From contig WFOS01000050.1 in assembly GCA_015487975.1 (NCBI GenBank), forward strand, positions 1 through 64,000: a stretch of 64,000 bases of DNA. Reading direction: 5' to 3'. Below are positions 1 through 11,687 of this stretch, in pieces. A program made the translations under genes and the position numbers. Positions within the stretch are counted from its first letter, which is position 1; every line of letters begins with the position of its first letter. The stretch is from Ardenticatena sp. GTDB lineage: Bacteria > Chloroflexota > Anaerolineae > Ardenticatenales > Ardenticatenaceae. Under the pieces are notes generated by a model, which did no database searches, was not told the DNA's origin, and saw only the letters and a program-made list of their open reading frames with translations.

Positions 1-109
1 GCACGCCCTCTTCGAGGCCTGGGGCACCTCTGGCTTGCTTTTTCCACGCTCCATCTCGTCTCTTCCCATCCCCCACCACGTTTTGGGTAATCACCAGTAC
101 GCCAATCAC
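1..109. other. No recognisable gene at window edge
   Basis: I see no convincing gene here. Short open stretches exist, but none has a start with a ribosome binding site or a recognisable protein motif. It may be the tail of a transcription unit lying to the left of the window. Confidence 0.4.
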
Positions 110-137
110 TTGACACATCTCGCAACTTCGCTAGAAT
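110..137 (+). promoter_or_regulatory. Promoter of tRNA-Leu
   Basis: TTGACA at 110-115 and TAGAAT at 132-137 are separated by 16 bp. The predicted transcription start lies about 13 bp before the 5' end of the tRNA. This is a near-consensus housekeeping promoter. Confidence 0.7.
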
Positions 138-156
138 AGCCGACGCAATCAGGCGA

Positions 157-239
157 GCCCGCGTGGCGGAATTGGTATACGCAGCAGGTTGAGGGCCTGT
201 GCCCGAAAGGGCGTGGGGGTTCGAGTCCCTCCGCGGGCA
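157..239 (+). tRNA. tRNA-Leu (anticodon GAG)
   Basis: The acceptor arms GCCCGCG (157-163) and CGCGGGC (232-238) pair fully. The anticodon loop TTGAGGG gives anticodon GAG. The T-loop sequence is GTTCGAGTCC, and a long class II variable arm (GCCC-GAAA-GGGC) is present, as expected for leucine. The discriminator is A239 and CCA is not encoded. It has its own promoter and is followed directly by a terminator, so it is a single-gene unit. Confidence 0.96.
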
Positions 240-244
240 TCAGC

Positions 245-280
245 AAAAAAGTCACCATCTTCGCGATGGTGGCTTTTTTC
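245..280. terminator. Rho-independent terminator, probably bidirectional
   Basis: The stem GTCACCATC / GATGGTGGC (251-273) has an A-run before it and six T after it. It ends the tRNA-Leu transcript on the plus strand. It can also serve the minus-strand galT-galK transcript, which ends at 347. Confidence 0.85.
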
Positions 281-346
281 ATGTTCCCATCAGACACGTA
301 TCCCGACCACGTGGGTGCAAAACACCTGCATGCGCTCAAGGGATGC

Positions 347-3574
<3,228 letters not shown>

Positions 3575-3635
3575 GGCCTTCTCCCTTCTGTCGAAAAGAT
3601 TGATTGACTATGAGAGGAGTACGCCCATCTCACAT

Positions 3636-4448
3636 TCAACGTTGCGTCGGAATGGCAGGTGGCATTGTTTCGCCGGGCAACAGAAAGCCGTAGCGTTGCA
3701 TCATGGCACGGCCTTCATCACTGTTGACGAACGCCACGAACGCAGCAGCTTCTTGTTGCATGCGGCTATCACGCACAATGCCCATGGCTTGGTCGAGTGG
3801 ACGATGGTATGTTTCGGGAACAAGCACCCAACGCCCATTGGATGGGATCGCCAACGAGAGCGCAACAAGCGCCACATCCACATTGCCTGTGGCGGCGTAC
3901 TGAAACGCCTGGCGCACATTTTCTCCCAATACGAGCCTGGGGTGCACAGCCTCCCACACCCCTGCTGTCTGCAACGCCTCACGTGCAGCAACGCCATACG
4001 GCGCATGTTGGGGGTTCGCAATGGCAATGCGCCGAATGCGCGGGTCGGTCAAATCTTCCACCCGCTCGATAGGCACCTGACTTTCAGCGTGCGTCCACAA
4101 CACCAGGCGCCCCCGTGCATACACCGTGATGCTTTCGGGGGTTACAATCCCCTTTTGCGCCAGGTCTTCGATATAGGCGATATTGGCGGCAGCAAACACA
4201 TCCACAGGCGCGCCTTCTTCAATTTGCTGCGCCAACACGCCTGTCGATCCAAAATTGAACACCACCGGCACACCTGTTTGCGCCGTAAACGCCTGCCCCA
4301 CCTCTTCGAAGGCCAACGTCAAATCAGAAGCAGCGGAAACAGTGAGCGCAGATGGGGCATCTTGTCCAGGGGCACGACACGCGAGAAGCAGAAGAAGGCC
4401 AATGAGTGGCATACACAGCTGTCGTATCATCTGCGCAGATTGTGCCAT
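3636..4448 (-). CDS. modA: Molybdate ABC transporter substrate-binding lipoprotein (ModA)
   Basis: Periplasm-facing binding protein for molybdate or tungstate. A signal peptide ends in the lipobox LLLLAC (Cys near residue 24), so it is probably lipid-anchored. The mature protein opens with the ModA hallmark LTVSAASDLTLAFEEVG and continues with FNFGSTGVLAQQIEEGAPVDVFAAAN, which lines the oxyanion pocket. At 270 residues it is standard length. No modB permease or modC ATPase lies next to it, so the rest of the transporter must be elsewhere. A molybdopterin-synthase fusion gene 12 kb away shows that the cell makes molybdenum cofactor. A good promoter lies upstream (4481-4509). Confidence 0.9.
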   Translation of the reverse strand: MAQSAQMIRQLCMPLIGLLLLLACRAPGQDAPSALTVSAASDLTLAFEEVGQAFTAQTGVPVVFNFGSTGVLAQQIEEGAPVDVFAAANIAYIEDLAQKGIVTPESITVYARGRLVLWTHAESQVPIERVEDLTDPRIRRIAIANPQHAPYGVAAREALQTAGVWEAVHPRLVLGENVRQAFQYAATGNVDVALVALSLAIPSNGRWVLVPETYHRPLDQAMGIVRDSRMQQEAAAFVAFVNSDEGRAMMQRYGFLLPGETMPPAIPTQR

Positions 4449-4480
4449 GGTTTACACGTTTCAAGCATGTTGACGGCGAG

Positions 4481-4509
4481 ACTATACAAAGAAGTCAGCA
4501 TTTTGCCAA
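4481..4509 (-). promoter_or_regulatory. Promoter of modA
   Basis: On the minus strand TTGGCA (4504-4509) and TATAGT (4481-4486) are separated by 17 bp. The predicted start is about 25-30 nt before the modA ATG. Confidence 0.65.
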
Positions 4510-4548
4510 AGGCGTGCAACAGATTCTTTCAAAATTGTACTCCTATTG

Positions 4549-4576
4549 TTGACACAATGCCGACTTTCTCCATAAT
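4549..4576 (+). promoter_or_regulatory. Promoter of the S1-domain gene / ftsK unit
   Basis: TTGACA (4549-4554) and CATAAT (4571-4576) are separated by 16 bp. The predicted leader to the S1-gene ATG at 4761 is about 175 nt and contains a large hairpin. It diverges from the modA promoter within the same 312-bp intergenic region. Confidence 0.6.
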
Positions 4577-4668
4577 GAACGGCACCTACCGATGCAGCCC
4601 TCGTAATCGAAAGCGATGCAGGTGAGTGAACAGGTATTGTATGCATATGCAGGGGTACGTTTGTGAAT

Positions 4669-4710
4669 AACAAGCCAGTTCTCCCCCCTATGTGCGGGAA
4701 CTGGCTTGTT
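4669..4710 (+). promoter_or_regulatory. Long leader hairpin (possible attenuator or terminator)
   Basis: A 13-bp perfect inverted repeat AACAAGCCAGTTC / GAACTGGCTTGTT (4669-4681 and 4698-4710) has a 16-nt loop and is followed by a T-rich TTGTTCTGTT. It lies in the 5' leader between the promoter at 4549 and the S1-domain gene. It could be an attenuator of the S1/ftsK transcript or an ordinary terminator. Confidence 0.6.
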
Positions 4711-4760
4711 TTGTTCTGTTGTGGAAAGAGAAGCGATTGAGTGATAGAGGAGTTTGTATC

Positions 4761-5771
4761 ATGTATCCAAATGTTCCTTGGGCACAACCAGCAGATGAAG
4801 AATACTGGCAAGCCATTGTTACCCAGGGAAAGTGGGCGCCTGCCATTCCAACACGTGCCGAAAATGATACCGAACGCCATTACGACCTCGTCGACATTCC
4901 CGAGGAAGTTTGGGCACGCCTCGAAGAACTTTTTGCCAATGGTGAAGTGCTCGATCTCCCCGTGGTTGGCTACAACAAAGGTGGCCTGCTCGTGGAATGG
5001 GAAGGCATACAAGGTTTCGTCCCTGCGTCTCAATTGCGCGATACCAACATCATCAATACGCCCGATGCTCGCCAAGCCTACCTTGAAAGCCGTGTTGGTG
5101 AAACCCTGCACCTCAAAATCATCGAACTCGACCGTGCCCAAAACCGCATCATTTTGAGTGAACGTGCCACCCAATGGGAAGGCCGCTGCCCCGATGACAT
5201 CATCGAAACGGTACAGCCAGGCGACATTCGGCGTGGTATCGTCAGCAACGTGACCCATTTTGGCGTCTTCGTCGATTTGGGGGGCATCGATGGCCTGATT
5301 CACGTGTCGGAACTCTCATGGCAACGTGTCAGCCACCCGCGTGATTTGCTTGCGCCGGGCGACGAAGTAGAAGTGTATATCGTCGAAGTCGATCGACCGC
5401 GCCGCCGCATCGCATTGAGCCTGAAACAATTGCAACCCAATCCCTGGTTGAAAGTCGCTGAGCGGTACCAAGAAGGTGACATCGTCGAAGTGGAAATTAC
5501 CAACGTGGTGGATTTTGGCGCGTTCGCCCGCCTGGACGAAGGTGTGGAAGGGTTGATTCACGTCTCCGAATTGGGCAATGGCGATGTCAACCCGCGCATG
5601 GCGCTGTACGAAGGGCAGCGCATCCGCGCACGCATCATGAGCATCGACCCCGAACAGCAACGCATTGGCCTGACGTTGCGCGGAGTGGACGAATACGAAT
5701 ACAATGAAGAGGGTGAAACCACCAATCACTCGGATATGACCGAATACGATGGCTCGCCGGGAACGGTCTAA
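4761..5771 (+). CDS. S1 RNA-binding domain protein (ribosomal protein S1-like)
   Basis: A 336-residue protein with three S1 (OB-fold) repeats at about residues 50-125, 143-215 and 228-300. The second and third carry the classic signature (GIVSNVTHFGVFVDLGG..GLIHVSEL and EITNVVDFGAFARLDEG). The first is divergent. It is shorter than the four- to six-repeat S1 of Proteobacteria. Many non-proteobacterial lineages encode such three- or four-repeat homologues, which bind mRNA at the ribosome or act in RNA metabolism. The start at 4761 has GAGGAG 9 nt upstream; an in-frame upstream ATG at 4692 lacks a site. The acidic tail overlaps the ftsK start by 23 bp, implying coupled expression. Confidence 0.85.
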   Translation: MYPNVPWAQPADEEYWQAIVTQGKWAPAIPTRAENDTERHYDLVDIPEEVWARLEELFANGEVLDLPVVGYNKGGLLVEWEGIQGFVPASQLRDTNIINTPDARQAYLESRVGETLHLKIIELDRAQNRIILSERATQWEGRCPDDIIETVQPGDIRRGIVSNVTHFGVFVDLGGIDGLIHVSELSWQRVSHPRDLLAPGDEVEVYIVEVDRPRRRIALSLKQLQPNPWLKVAERYQEGDIVEVEITNVVDFGAFARLDEGVEGLIHVSELGNGDVNPRMALYEGQRIRARIMSIDPEQQRIGLTLRGVDEYEYNEEGETTNHSDMTEYDGSPGTV

Positions 5772-7986
5772 ATCAAAATCACAAGAGGCAACGCAGCATG
5801 CCCTGGTTGCAGCTGACGTTGTTGGTCTCTTGCTGATTGCCGCCGGCCTTCTGACAGCACTGGCACTCTGGAAAAACTCGGGCATTGTGCTCGGCTGGTA
5901 TGAACAAGAGGTGCGCCTGCTGTTTGGTTCAGGTGCGCCTCTTTTTGCATTGGGGCTGACCCTCGCCGGCTGGTTTATTTTTGCACAACCCAACGACCGG
6001 CCGCTCGAGTTTCACGTCTGGCAATGTTTGCTGGGCGGTGAAGTTCTTTTCATGCTTTTCCTGGCGCTCTGGCATGGTTTGCGTGCACCAACCCCACTCA
6101 GCCCAGAAACAATGCCCGGCGGCGTTGTCGGGTGGCTGCTTTTTTCTGTGCCTGCAAACGTCATCGGCACACCAGCGACGCTGCTGCTCCTGTTCCTGCT
6201 GACGATTGTGCTGACGCTTCACCTCTTGCCGCTCGAAACCGAAGAGGTGCAAGCCCGTCTGCGTGCATGGCGCACCACGCTCCGCGAAACAGCCCAACGC
6301 TGGCGGACACCACCACAGCCCATCACCGTTCCCCCCGCTCCCGTTGCCAACCAGCCAGCCAGCACTCCCGAAGAGACTGAACCACCTCAACCTACCCGCC
6401 CTCCCCCCAAACCGTCCAAACCACGCTCACCAGCGCGTCAAGAGCACGCAGCACCACCGCGCCCACGCCACCAAGCACCGCGCGACCTGCCCCCGCTCGA
6501 CCTCCTGCACGATGGGGAAGACATGGGGGTGGACATGGCTACTGCCCGTTCCCGTGCTCGCCTTATCGAAGAAACGCTTGCGGCTTTTGGTGTGCCAGCA
6601 CAAGTGGTGCAAATCAATCCGGGGCCTACCGTGACCCAGTTCGGCATCAAGCCAGGCTTCATCGAACGCCGCCTGGCCGACGGCACTATCAAGCGCACGA
6701 AAGTACGCGTCAGCAAAATCACATCCCTGGCCGACGACCTCGCGTTGGCGCTTTCGGCCAAAAGTATTCGCGTCGAAGCCCCGGTGCCGGGGCGTCCCTA
6801 CGTCGGGATCGAAGTGCCCAACAGCGAAGCCAACCTCGTCTCGCTGAAAGGAATCCTCACCAGCGAAGAATTTACCAAAAGCGACGCCGAAATTCCCTTT
6901 GCCCTAGGGCGCGACGTGAGCGGGAACCCGGTGGTCGCCGACCTCACCAAAATGCCCCACCTGCTCATCGCCGGTGCCACAGGAAGCGGCAAATCCGTCT
7001 GTATCAACGCCATCATTGCCTGCCTGCTCTTCAATTTCTCGCCCGACGAGCTGCGTCTGCTCCTGGTGGACCCCAAAATGGTCGAACTCATCCCGTACAA
7101 CGGCATTCCCCACCTCATCTCCCCCGTCTTGACAGACGTGGAAAAGGTCGTTGGCGCGTTGCGCTGGGCGCTCGCCGAAATGGACCGCCGCTACAAGCTC
7201 TTTTCGCAACACGGCAAGCGGAATGTGCACAGCTACAATGCCTGGGCTGAACGGGCGGGCGAGGAAACCCTGCCCTACATCGTCATCATCATCGACGAAC
7301 TGGCCGACCTGATGATGGTTGCGCCCGACGAAGTCGAACGCATGATTTGCCGCCTGGCGCAAATGGCGCGTGCCACCGGCATCCACCTGATTATTGCCAC
7401 TCAGCGTCCCAGCGTGGACGTGGTCACTGGACTCATCAAAGCCAACTTCCCCGCGCGTATCGCGTTCGCCGTCGCCAGCAGCATCGACAGCCGCGTCATC
7501 CTCGATTCACCCGGGGCCGAAACGCTTCTCGGGCGTGGCGATATGCTCTTCATGGCCCCTGATGCAAGCAAGTTGCAGCGCCTGCAAGGGGCTTTCATCA
7601 GCGATGAAGAAATCAATGCACTGGTCACCTGGTGGCGCACACATGTCCCGCAGGAAGCAATCTTGCAACCCGAAGTCTCGTGGGATGAGTTTCTCGCCGA
7701 TAGGGAGATGGTCGAAGAGGATGAGCTGCTGCCCGCCGCGATCGACCTGGTCCAACAATACGAATGGGTTTCCACCTCGTTCCTACAACGCAAATTGCGC
7801 GTCGGGTACAACCGTGCAGCACGCTTGATGGATTTGCTGGAAGAACGGGGAATTGTCGGCCCCCCAGACGACCAACATCGAGGGAGTCGCCCGGTTCTGC
7901 GTGGTCGCCACGCAGACGACCTCGACGATGATCTCATCTACGAAGATGATGACGATATTGCCCAACCCGACTGGGACGACCTCTAA
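5749..7986 (+). CDS. ftsK: DNA translocase FtsK/SpoIIIE
   Basis: Septum-anchored, ATP-driven dsDNA pump that clears and aligns chromosome termini at division. The 745-residue protein has four N-terminal membrane helices (about 20-165) and a Pro-rich linker (about 190-245). The alpha/beta motor follows, with Walker A GATGSGKS at 409-416 and Walker B VIIIDELADL around 512-521. The C-terminal winged-helix gamma domain (about 665-715, ending LLEERGIVGP) reads orientation sequences. An Asp-rich tail follows. The linker is much shorter than in E. coli FtsK and is similar to SpoIIIE. It overlaps the S1-domain gene by 23 bp. Confidence 0.95.
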   Translation: MARRERSKSKSQEATQHALVAADVVGLLLIAAGLLTALALWKNSGIVLGWYEQEVRLLFGSGAPLFALGLTLAGWFIFAQPNDRPLEFHVWQCLLGGEVLFMLFLALWHGLRAPTPLSPETMPGGVVGWLLFSVPANVIGTPATLLLLFLLTIVLTLHLLPLETEEVQARLRAWRTTLRETAQRWRTPPQPITVPPAPVANQPASTPEETEPPQPTRPPPKPSKPRSPARQEHAAPPRPRHQAPRDLPPLDLLHDGEDMGVDMATARSRARLIEETLAAFGVPAQVVQINPGPTVTQFGIKPGFIERRLADGTIKRTKVRVSKITSLADDLALALSAKSIRVEAPVPGRPYVGIEVPNSEANLVSLKGILTSEEFTKSDAEIPFALGRDVSGNPVVADLTKMPHLLIAGATGSGKSVCINAIIACLLFNFSPDELRLLLVDPKMVELIPYNGIPHLISPVLTDVEKVVGALRWALAEMDRRYKLFSQHGKRNVHSYNAWAERAGEETLPYIVIIIDELADLMMVAPDEVERMICRLAQMARATGIHLIIATQRPSVDVVTGLIKANFPARIAFAVASSIDSRVILDSPGAETLLGRGDMLFMAPDASKLQRLQGAFISDEEINALVTWWRTHVPQEAILQPEVSWDEFLADREMVEEDELLPAAIDLVQQYEWVSTSFLQRKLRVGYNRAARLMDLLEERGIVGPPDDQHRGSRPVLRGRHADDLDDDLIYEDDDDIAQPDWDDL

Positions 7987-8028
7987 CCCCGTGCGCATGC
8001 CGAGGAACGAAAACCAAGGAGAAAACAT

Positions 8029-8412
8029 GTGAAGCGTCTGCCTTTTGGCATACTCCTCATCGCGTTGTGGCTGTTACTGAGTGCGTGCAGTGGCGGCACA
8101 GCCACCCCACCCACACCGACACTCGATCCCATTGCGGCAGAGGGGAAACGAATCTTCTCGCGGCACTGTGCCGCCTGCCATTCGCTTTCGCCCGATACGA
8201 TCATCGTGGGCCCTTCGCTGGCTGGCATTGGCACCCGTGCCGCTGAACGCATTCCCGACATGGACGCCCGCACCTACATCGAGCAATCCATCCTCAACCC
8301 CGATGCCTACATTGTCGAGGGGTTTCCCAACGCCATGCCCAACGATTTCGGCAAAAAATTGAGTGGTGAGGAGCTCGATGCCCTGGTGCACTTCCTGCTC
8401 ACATTGCACTAA
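8029..8412 (+). CDS. Class I c-type cytochrome lipoprotein
   Basis: A small (127-residue) membrane-anchored electron carrier. A signal peptide ends at the lipobox LLSAC (Cys20). A Thr/Pro-rich spacer leads to one haem site, CAACH (Cys47, Cys50, His51), with a probable Met axial ligand in NAMPNDFG near residue 104. The start is GTG, 8 nt after AAGGAG; the ATG overlapping it by one base is followed at once by a stop. It lies 90 bp before a di-haem peroxidase-type protein on the same strand. It could pass electrons to that protein, but this is an inference from position. Confidence 0.88.
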   Translation: MKRLPFGILLIALWLLLSACSGGTATPPTPTLDPIAAEGKRIFSRHCAACHSLSPDTIIVGPSLAGIGTRAAERIPDMDARTYIEQSILNPDAYIVEGFPNAMPNDFGKKLSGEELDALVHFLLTLH

Positions 8413-8439
8413 CACCAGCGGCGTAGCCTCAGGGCACGA

Positions 8440-8459
8440 ACGGCAGCCCTGGCTGCCGT
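8440..8459 (+). terminator. Short hairpin after the cytochrome gene
   Basis: The inverted repeat ACGGCAG / CTGCCGT has a 6-nt loop and no clear T-run. It sits between the cytochrome stop and the next gene's ribosome binding site. It may slow transcription or shape mRNA stability rather than terminate. Confidence 0.35.
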
Positions 8460-8502
8460 ATTGCGGTATGATCAACAGGTGCACGCGGCAAGGAGGCCTC
8501 TC

Positions 8503-10782
8503 ATGCAACGCATGCGCACGTGGTTCATTCGGATCAGCGTCGGGTTTCTGGCGCTTCTGCTTGGATACTGCGGCACGACCGCGCTCATTCCCATTCCCCA
8601 CGACCCCGTGCCCGAAACAACTGGGGCGGGGGCCAGCAGTGTCGAACCATCATTCAGCGGCTTACAACGCGAATTTCCACCACTCAATGAGCCGCCCGAC
8701 AACCCCACGACGCCCGAAAAAGTCGAATTAGGGCGGCTGCTCTTCTTCGACCCCATCCTTTCCGCCAACGACGACATCTCTTGTGCCACCTGCCACCATC
8801 CCGATTACGGGTTTGCCGACGGCTTGCCACGCGCTATTGGCGCTGGTGGCACAGGCGTAGGCCCCAACCGTTCGGGGGGCGTGGAACTGACTCGCAACAC
8901 TCCCACACTCTGGAACGTGGGCTTTGCTCGCACCTTCTTCTGGGATGGCCGCGTTGATGCACTGGAAGACCAGGCGCTTGTGCCACTCACCCATCCCGAC
9001 GAAATGGCTGTGCAAGACCAGCAAGCCCTTGTGGAAGAACTACGGCGCATTCCCGCCTACGTGGCGTTGTTCGATGCCGCGTTTGGTGGCGGTGAAGCCG
9101 CCGTGCGTGTCGAGAATGTCCAAAAAGCGTTGGCGGCATTCGAGCGCACGCTGGTCAGCAATATGAGCCCCTTCGACCGCTATGCCGCTGGTGACGTGAA
9201 CGCGCTCACCCCACCCCAACGCCGTGGGTTGACCCTCTTCCGGTCCGCAGCCACGCGCTGTTTCGAGTGCCACATCGCACCGACGTTTGCAAGCGACACG
9301 TTCCGTGTCATCGGTGTGCCCGATGTGCCCGGCTTCCCCCATGACCCCGGCCGTGCTGGCGTTGTCCCCGATGGACAAGATGGGGCGTTCAAGGTGCCGA
9401 CCCTGCGCAACATCGCTTTGACCGCGCCCTACATGCACAATGGCATCTTCCAGACCCTCGAAGAGGTGATTGATTTTTATGCCAACGGTGGCGGGCGAGC
9501 TCATGGCGTCGAGAATGTCGATCCCTTCGTGCAGGGCTTCGAGCTGACAGAACAGGAAAAAGCTGACCTCATCGCGTTCCTCTATGCCTTGACTGACGAA
9601 TCGAACATGCCACCAATTCCCACAGAAGTGCCCAGCGGCTTACCGGTTGTTCCACGGCTGGAAAATCCTGCCCGCGACCTTGTGGCGCTCTACAACGCCA
9701 AAGCCCCACCCGGCCCGGTCGAAAGCGGCTTGCCGCGTGTGTTGCGTGTGCAACCTGGCGAGACGATTCAGGCAGTCGTCGATCGCGCCCGCCCTGGCGA
9801 CCGTATCGAAGTCCCGTATGGCGTCTATCACGAGCGGGTTGTGATCGACATGAGCAACATCACTCTCATTGGCATTCCCAATGAAAATGGAGAATGGCCA
9901 GTGCTGGATGGGCAAGGCAAATTGGCCGATGGGGTGATTGCCAGCGGCAATGCTTTCGAGATGGCTTTCTTCCAGGTGAAAAACTACACCGACAACGGTG
10001 TCCTGGTCGAAGGCGTGCGGGGCGTGCATCTGCACGACCTGTATGTGGAAAAGACAGGCACCTACGGTGTCTATCCGGTGCACAGCACTGACGTTCTGAT
10101 TGAACGTGTCGAAGCAACCGGCGTCGACGATGCGGGGATTTATGCCGGGCAATGCGAGAATGTGATCGTGCGGGATAATGTGGCGTATGGAAATGTCATC
10201 GGGATCGAAATCGAGAATACCGACAGCTTTGAAATGTACGACAATCACGTGTACGACAATTCCGTGGGGCTCTTTGTGGACCTGCTTCCCCAGCTCACAT
10301 CCAAAGTAGCACGCAATGGGAAGGTGTACAACAACATCTCCGAACACAACAACACACCCAACTTCGCTCCCGCTGGCTCGACAGCGTCGCTCGCACCGGC
10401 TGGCACGGGGTTGCTTGTGCTCGCCGCCGACCACAACGAAATCTTCGACAACGTCATTCGCGACAATCAGAGCGTGGGCATTGCCATCGTCAACCTGGCG
10501 CTGGGATTCGATGAAAACGAAATCGACGTTGGCCCCAACCCCGAATTCAACTGGGTGCATGACAACGAACTGGTCAACAATGGCTACGACCCGGTGTCCG
10601 AAGTGACATCAGTGGGATTGCCAGGAGCGGACATCATCTGGGACGGGTCAGGGGATGGCAACCGCTTCGATCAACCAGGGGTCAGCAGTTTTCCGCCACT
10701 TCTGCCATCCAGTGATTGGCCGACCCCGTTGTATCGGTCGTACTGGCATACGCTGAATATCATCAAACGCTTGCTGATGTAA
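8503..10782 (+). CDS. Di-haem cytochrome c peroxidase (MauG-like) fused to a right-handed beta-helix domain
   Basis: A 759-residue exported protein. A hydrophobic N-terminus (about 8-24) is a signal peptide or anchor. Residues 60-395 form a bacterial di-haem peroxidase/MauG module with two haem sites, CATCH (94-98) and CFECH (253-257). Family landmarks include ELGRLLFFDPILSAN, TLWNVGF..FFWDGR and KVPTLRNIALTAPYMHNG. From about 412 to the end is a parallel beta-helix of the NosD/pectate-lyase type, opening VQPGETIQAVVDRARPGDRI and continuing as short repeats rich in N-V-I/D-N steps. Such helices bind or process polysaccharides. The start at 8503 follows AAGGAGG by 6 nt; an upstream in-frame TTG has no such site. 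The substrate is unknown. Confidence 0.88.
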   Translation: MQRMRTWFIRISVGFLALLLGYCGTTALIPIPHDPVPETTGAGASSVEPSFSGLQREFPPLNEPPDNPTTPEKVELGRLLFFDPILSANDDISCATCHHPDYGFADGLPRAIGAGGTGVGPNRSGGVELTRNTPTLWNVGFARTFFWDGRVDALEDQALVPLTHPDEMAVQDQQALVEELRRIPAYVALFDAAFGGGEAAVRVENVQKALAAFERTLVSNMSPFDRYAAGDVNALTPPQRRGLTLFRSAATRCFECHIAPTFASDTFRVIGVPDVPGFPHDPGRAGVVPDGQDGAFKVPTLRNIALTAPYMHNGIFQTLEEVIDFYANGGGRAHGVENVDPFVQGFELTEQEKADLIAFLYALTDESNMPPIPTEVPSGLPVVPRLENPARDLVALYNAKAPPGPVESGLPRVLRVQPGETIQAVVDRARPGDRIEVPYGVYHERVVIDMSNITLIGIPNENGEWPVLDGQGKLADGVIASGNAFEMAFFQVKNYTDNGVLVEGVRGVHLHDLYVEKTGTYGVYPVHSTDVLIERVEATGVDDAGIYAGQCENVIVRDNVAYGNVIGIEIENTDSFEMYDNHVYDNSVGLFVDLLPQLTSKVARNGKVYNNISEHNNTPNFAPAGSTASLAPAGTGLLVLAADHNEIFDNVIRDNQSVGIAIVNLALGFDENEIDVGPNPEFNWVHDNELVNNGYDPVSEVTSVGLPGADIIWDGSGDGNRFDQPGVSSFPPLLPSSDWPTPLYRSYWHTLNIIKRLLM

Positions 10783-10850
10783 TACCAATTGCGTTTAGAA
10801 TTGGCATGATGCAAAAAGAGAGCATCACATTGGAGCAGAAGGTGACGCCA

Positions 10851-11223
10851 ATGAGTGGACGGCGATTGCAGATCGAATGGCAAGGAAATGCAGAGAGCCT
10901 GAAACAGCTATACAAAGAAGAGAGCGCGCCGAGGGCATATCGCAGGTGTGGTATGGGATGGTGCCTGAGGAGACCGCGCCAAGGTCGTCCGAGCGCTGGG
11001 CATCGCGTTGGTTCAGCAGCCTTCCTCCTTGCCGGAACCGAATCCTGTGGAGCGAGAGAGACGTCGTCGTGTCAAAGGGCGGCCCTATCCAGACCTTGCA
11101 GCGAAGAAGCGCGCTGTCTTGGGAGATTTTGCCGCTCATCCAGAGCACATGCGACGATTGGCGCATTGGTCCTGGATCTCCGAACCAGTTCGAACGCTCT
11201 CTTGGAACACGGTTTTACTATGA
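10851..11223 (+). pseudogene. IS630-family transposase remnant
   Basis: Fragments of one transposase appear in different frames. The N-terminus (from 10851) has RRLQIEWQGNAESLKQLY, typical of the helix-turn-helix start of IS630-type transposases. The C-terminus (about 11020-11190, another frame) has PNPVER, RRRVKGRPYPDLAAKK, then HMRRLAHWSWI, matching the end of the DDE domain. Only about 370 bp remain of about 1 kb. The middle, including the first two acidic catalytic residues, is deleted and at least one frameshift is present. It cannot be active. No clear terminal inverted repeats are visible. Confidence 0.7.
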
Positions 11224-11687
11224 GCCATTGGTATAAAAACAGGCATGCGTACAGACGCAGGGTTGCCCCGTTTTGTCTTCACAGCGTGATGACTTGATCG
11301 GGTGGGTTTGGCGCCAATGCGGCATACAGATCGGGGAAACATTCCACCTGCACGCCGTCTATCGTGTTGACAGGGCGCACTTCGCCCGGTTCGATGCGTC
11401 CTTGCCCACCGGGATCGCACCAACGGGGGGCCCCTTCCGCCAAGTGTCGTTCCAGAGCGCACATATCGCACATCATGAGCAGAATGTTCTGTTCACGCTA
11501 CCTCGACACCAGGGGGGACCGGCTTCCAACTGGGGCAAAATCATTTGCCCGAACGGGGGCGTCAGCAGCATGGTACCGCCGTCCAACGGCCTTTGTAGGC
11601 GTATGATTGTAGGCCGAAATCCTGCCCTCGTTCACGTGCGGCGTAGCCACTGTCCGCTGCACACGGGGTTAGCGAGCACCAGAAATT
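11224..11687. other. 464 bp without a confident gene
   Basis: No confident gene. A 65-codon minus-strand reading frame at 11279-11476 carries CDMC and other Cys residues but has no ribosome binding site and no match I recognise. The opposite strand is open in a different frame. The region lies between a dead transposase and a broken toxin gene, so it is probably degraded accessory DNA. Confidence 0.5.
11638..11661 (+). repeat. Dispersed repeat, copy 1
   Basis: This 24-nt element begins GCGGCGTAGCC and ends GCTGCA. It matches the copy at 12401-12424 at 22 of 24 positions, in the same orientation. Similarity seems to continue weakly for about 30 nt downstream. The first 11 nt also occur at 8418-8428. 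The two copies flank the MntA/HepT pair. Confidence 0.6.

Noticed and set aside
6228-7328. Long antisense frames such as 26228-27328 (minus, under gyrB) and similar ones under ftsK
   Set aside because: These are opposite to well-supported genes with family motifs and lack independent evidence.
8503-8650. Lipoprotein call for the peroxidase/beta-helix protein
   Set aside because: The Cys in LLGYCGTT has Tyr at the -1 position, which is not a normal lipobox; a signal peptide or anchor is safer.
11279-11476. A 65-codon minus-strand frame with CDMC and further Cys residues
   Set aside because: No ribosome site, no family resemblance, located in degraded DNA.
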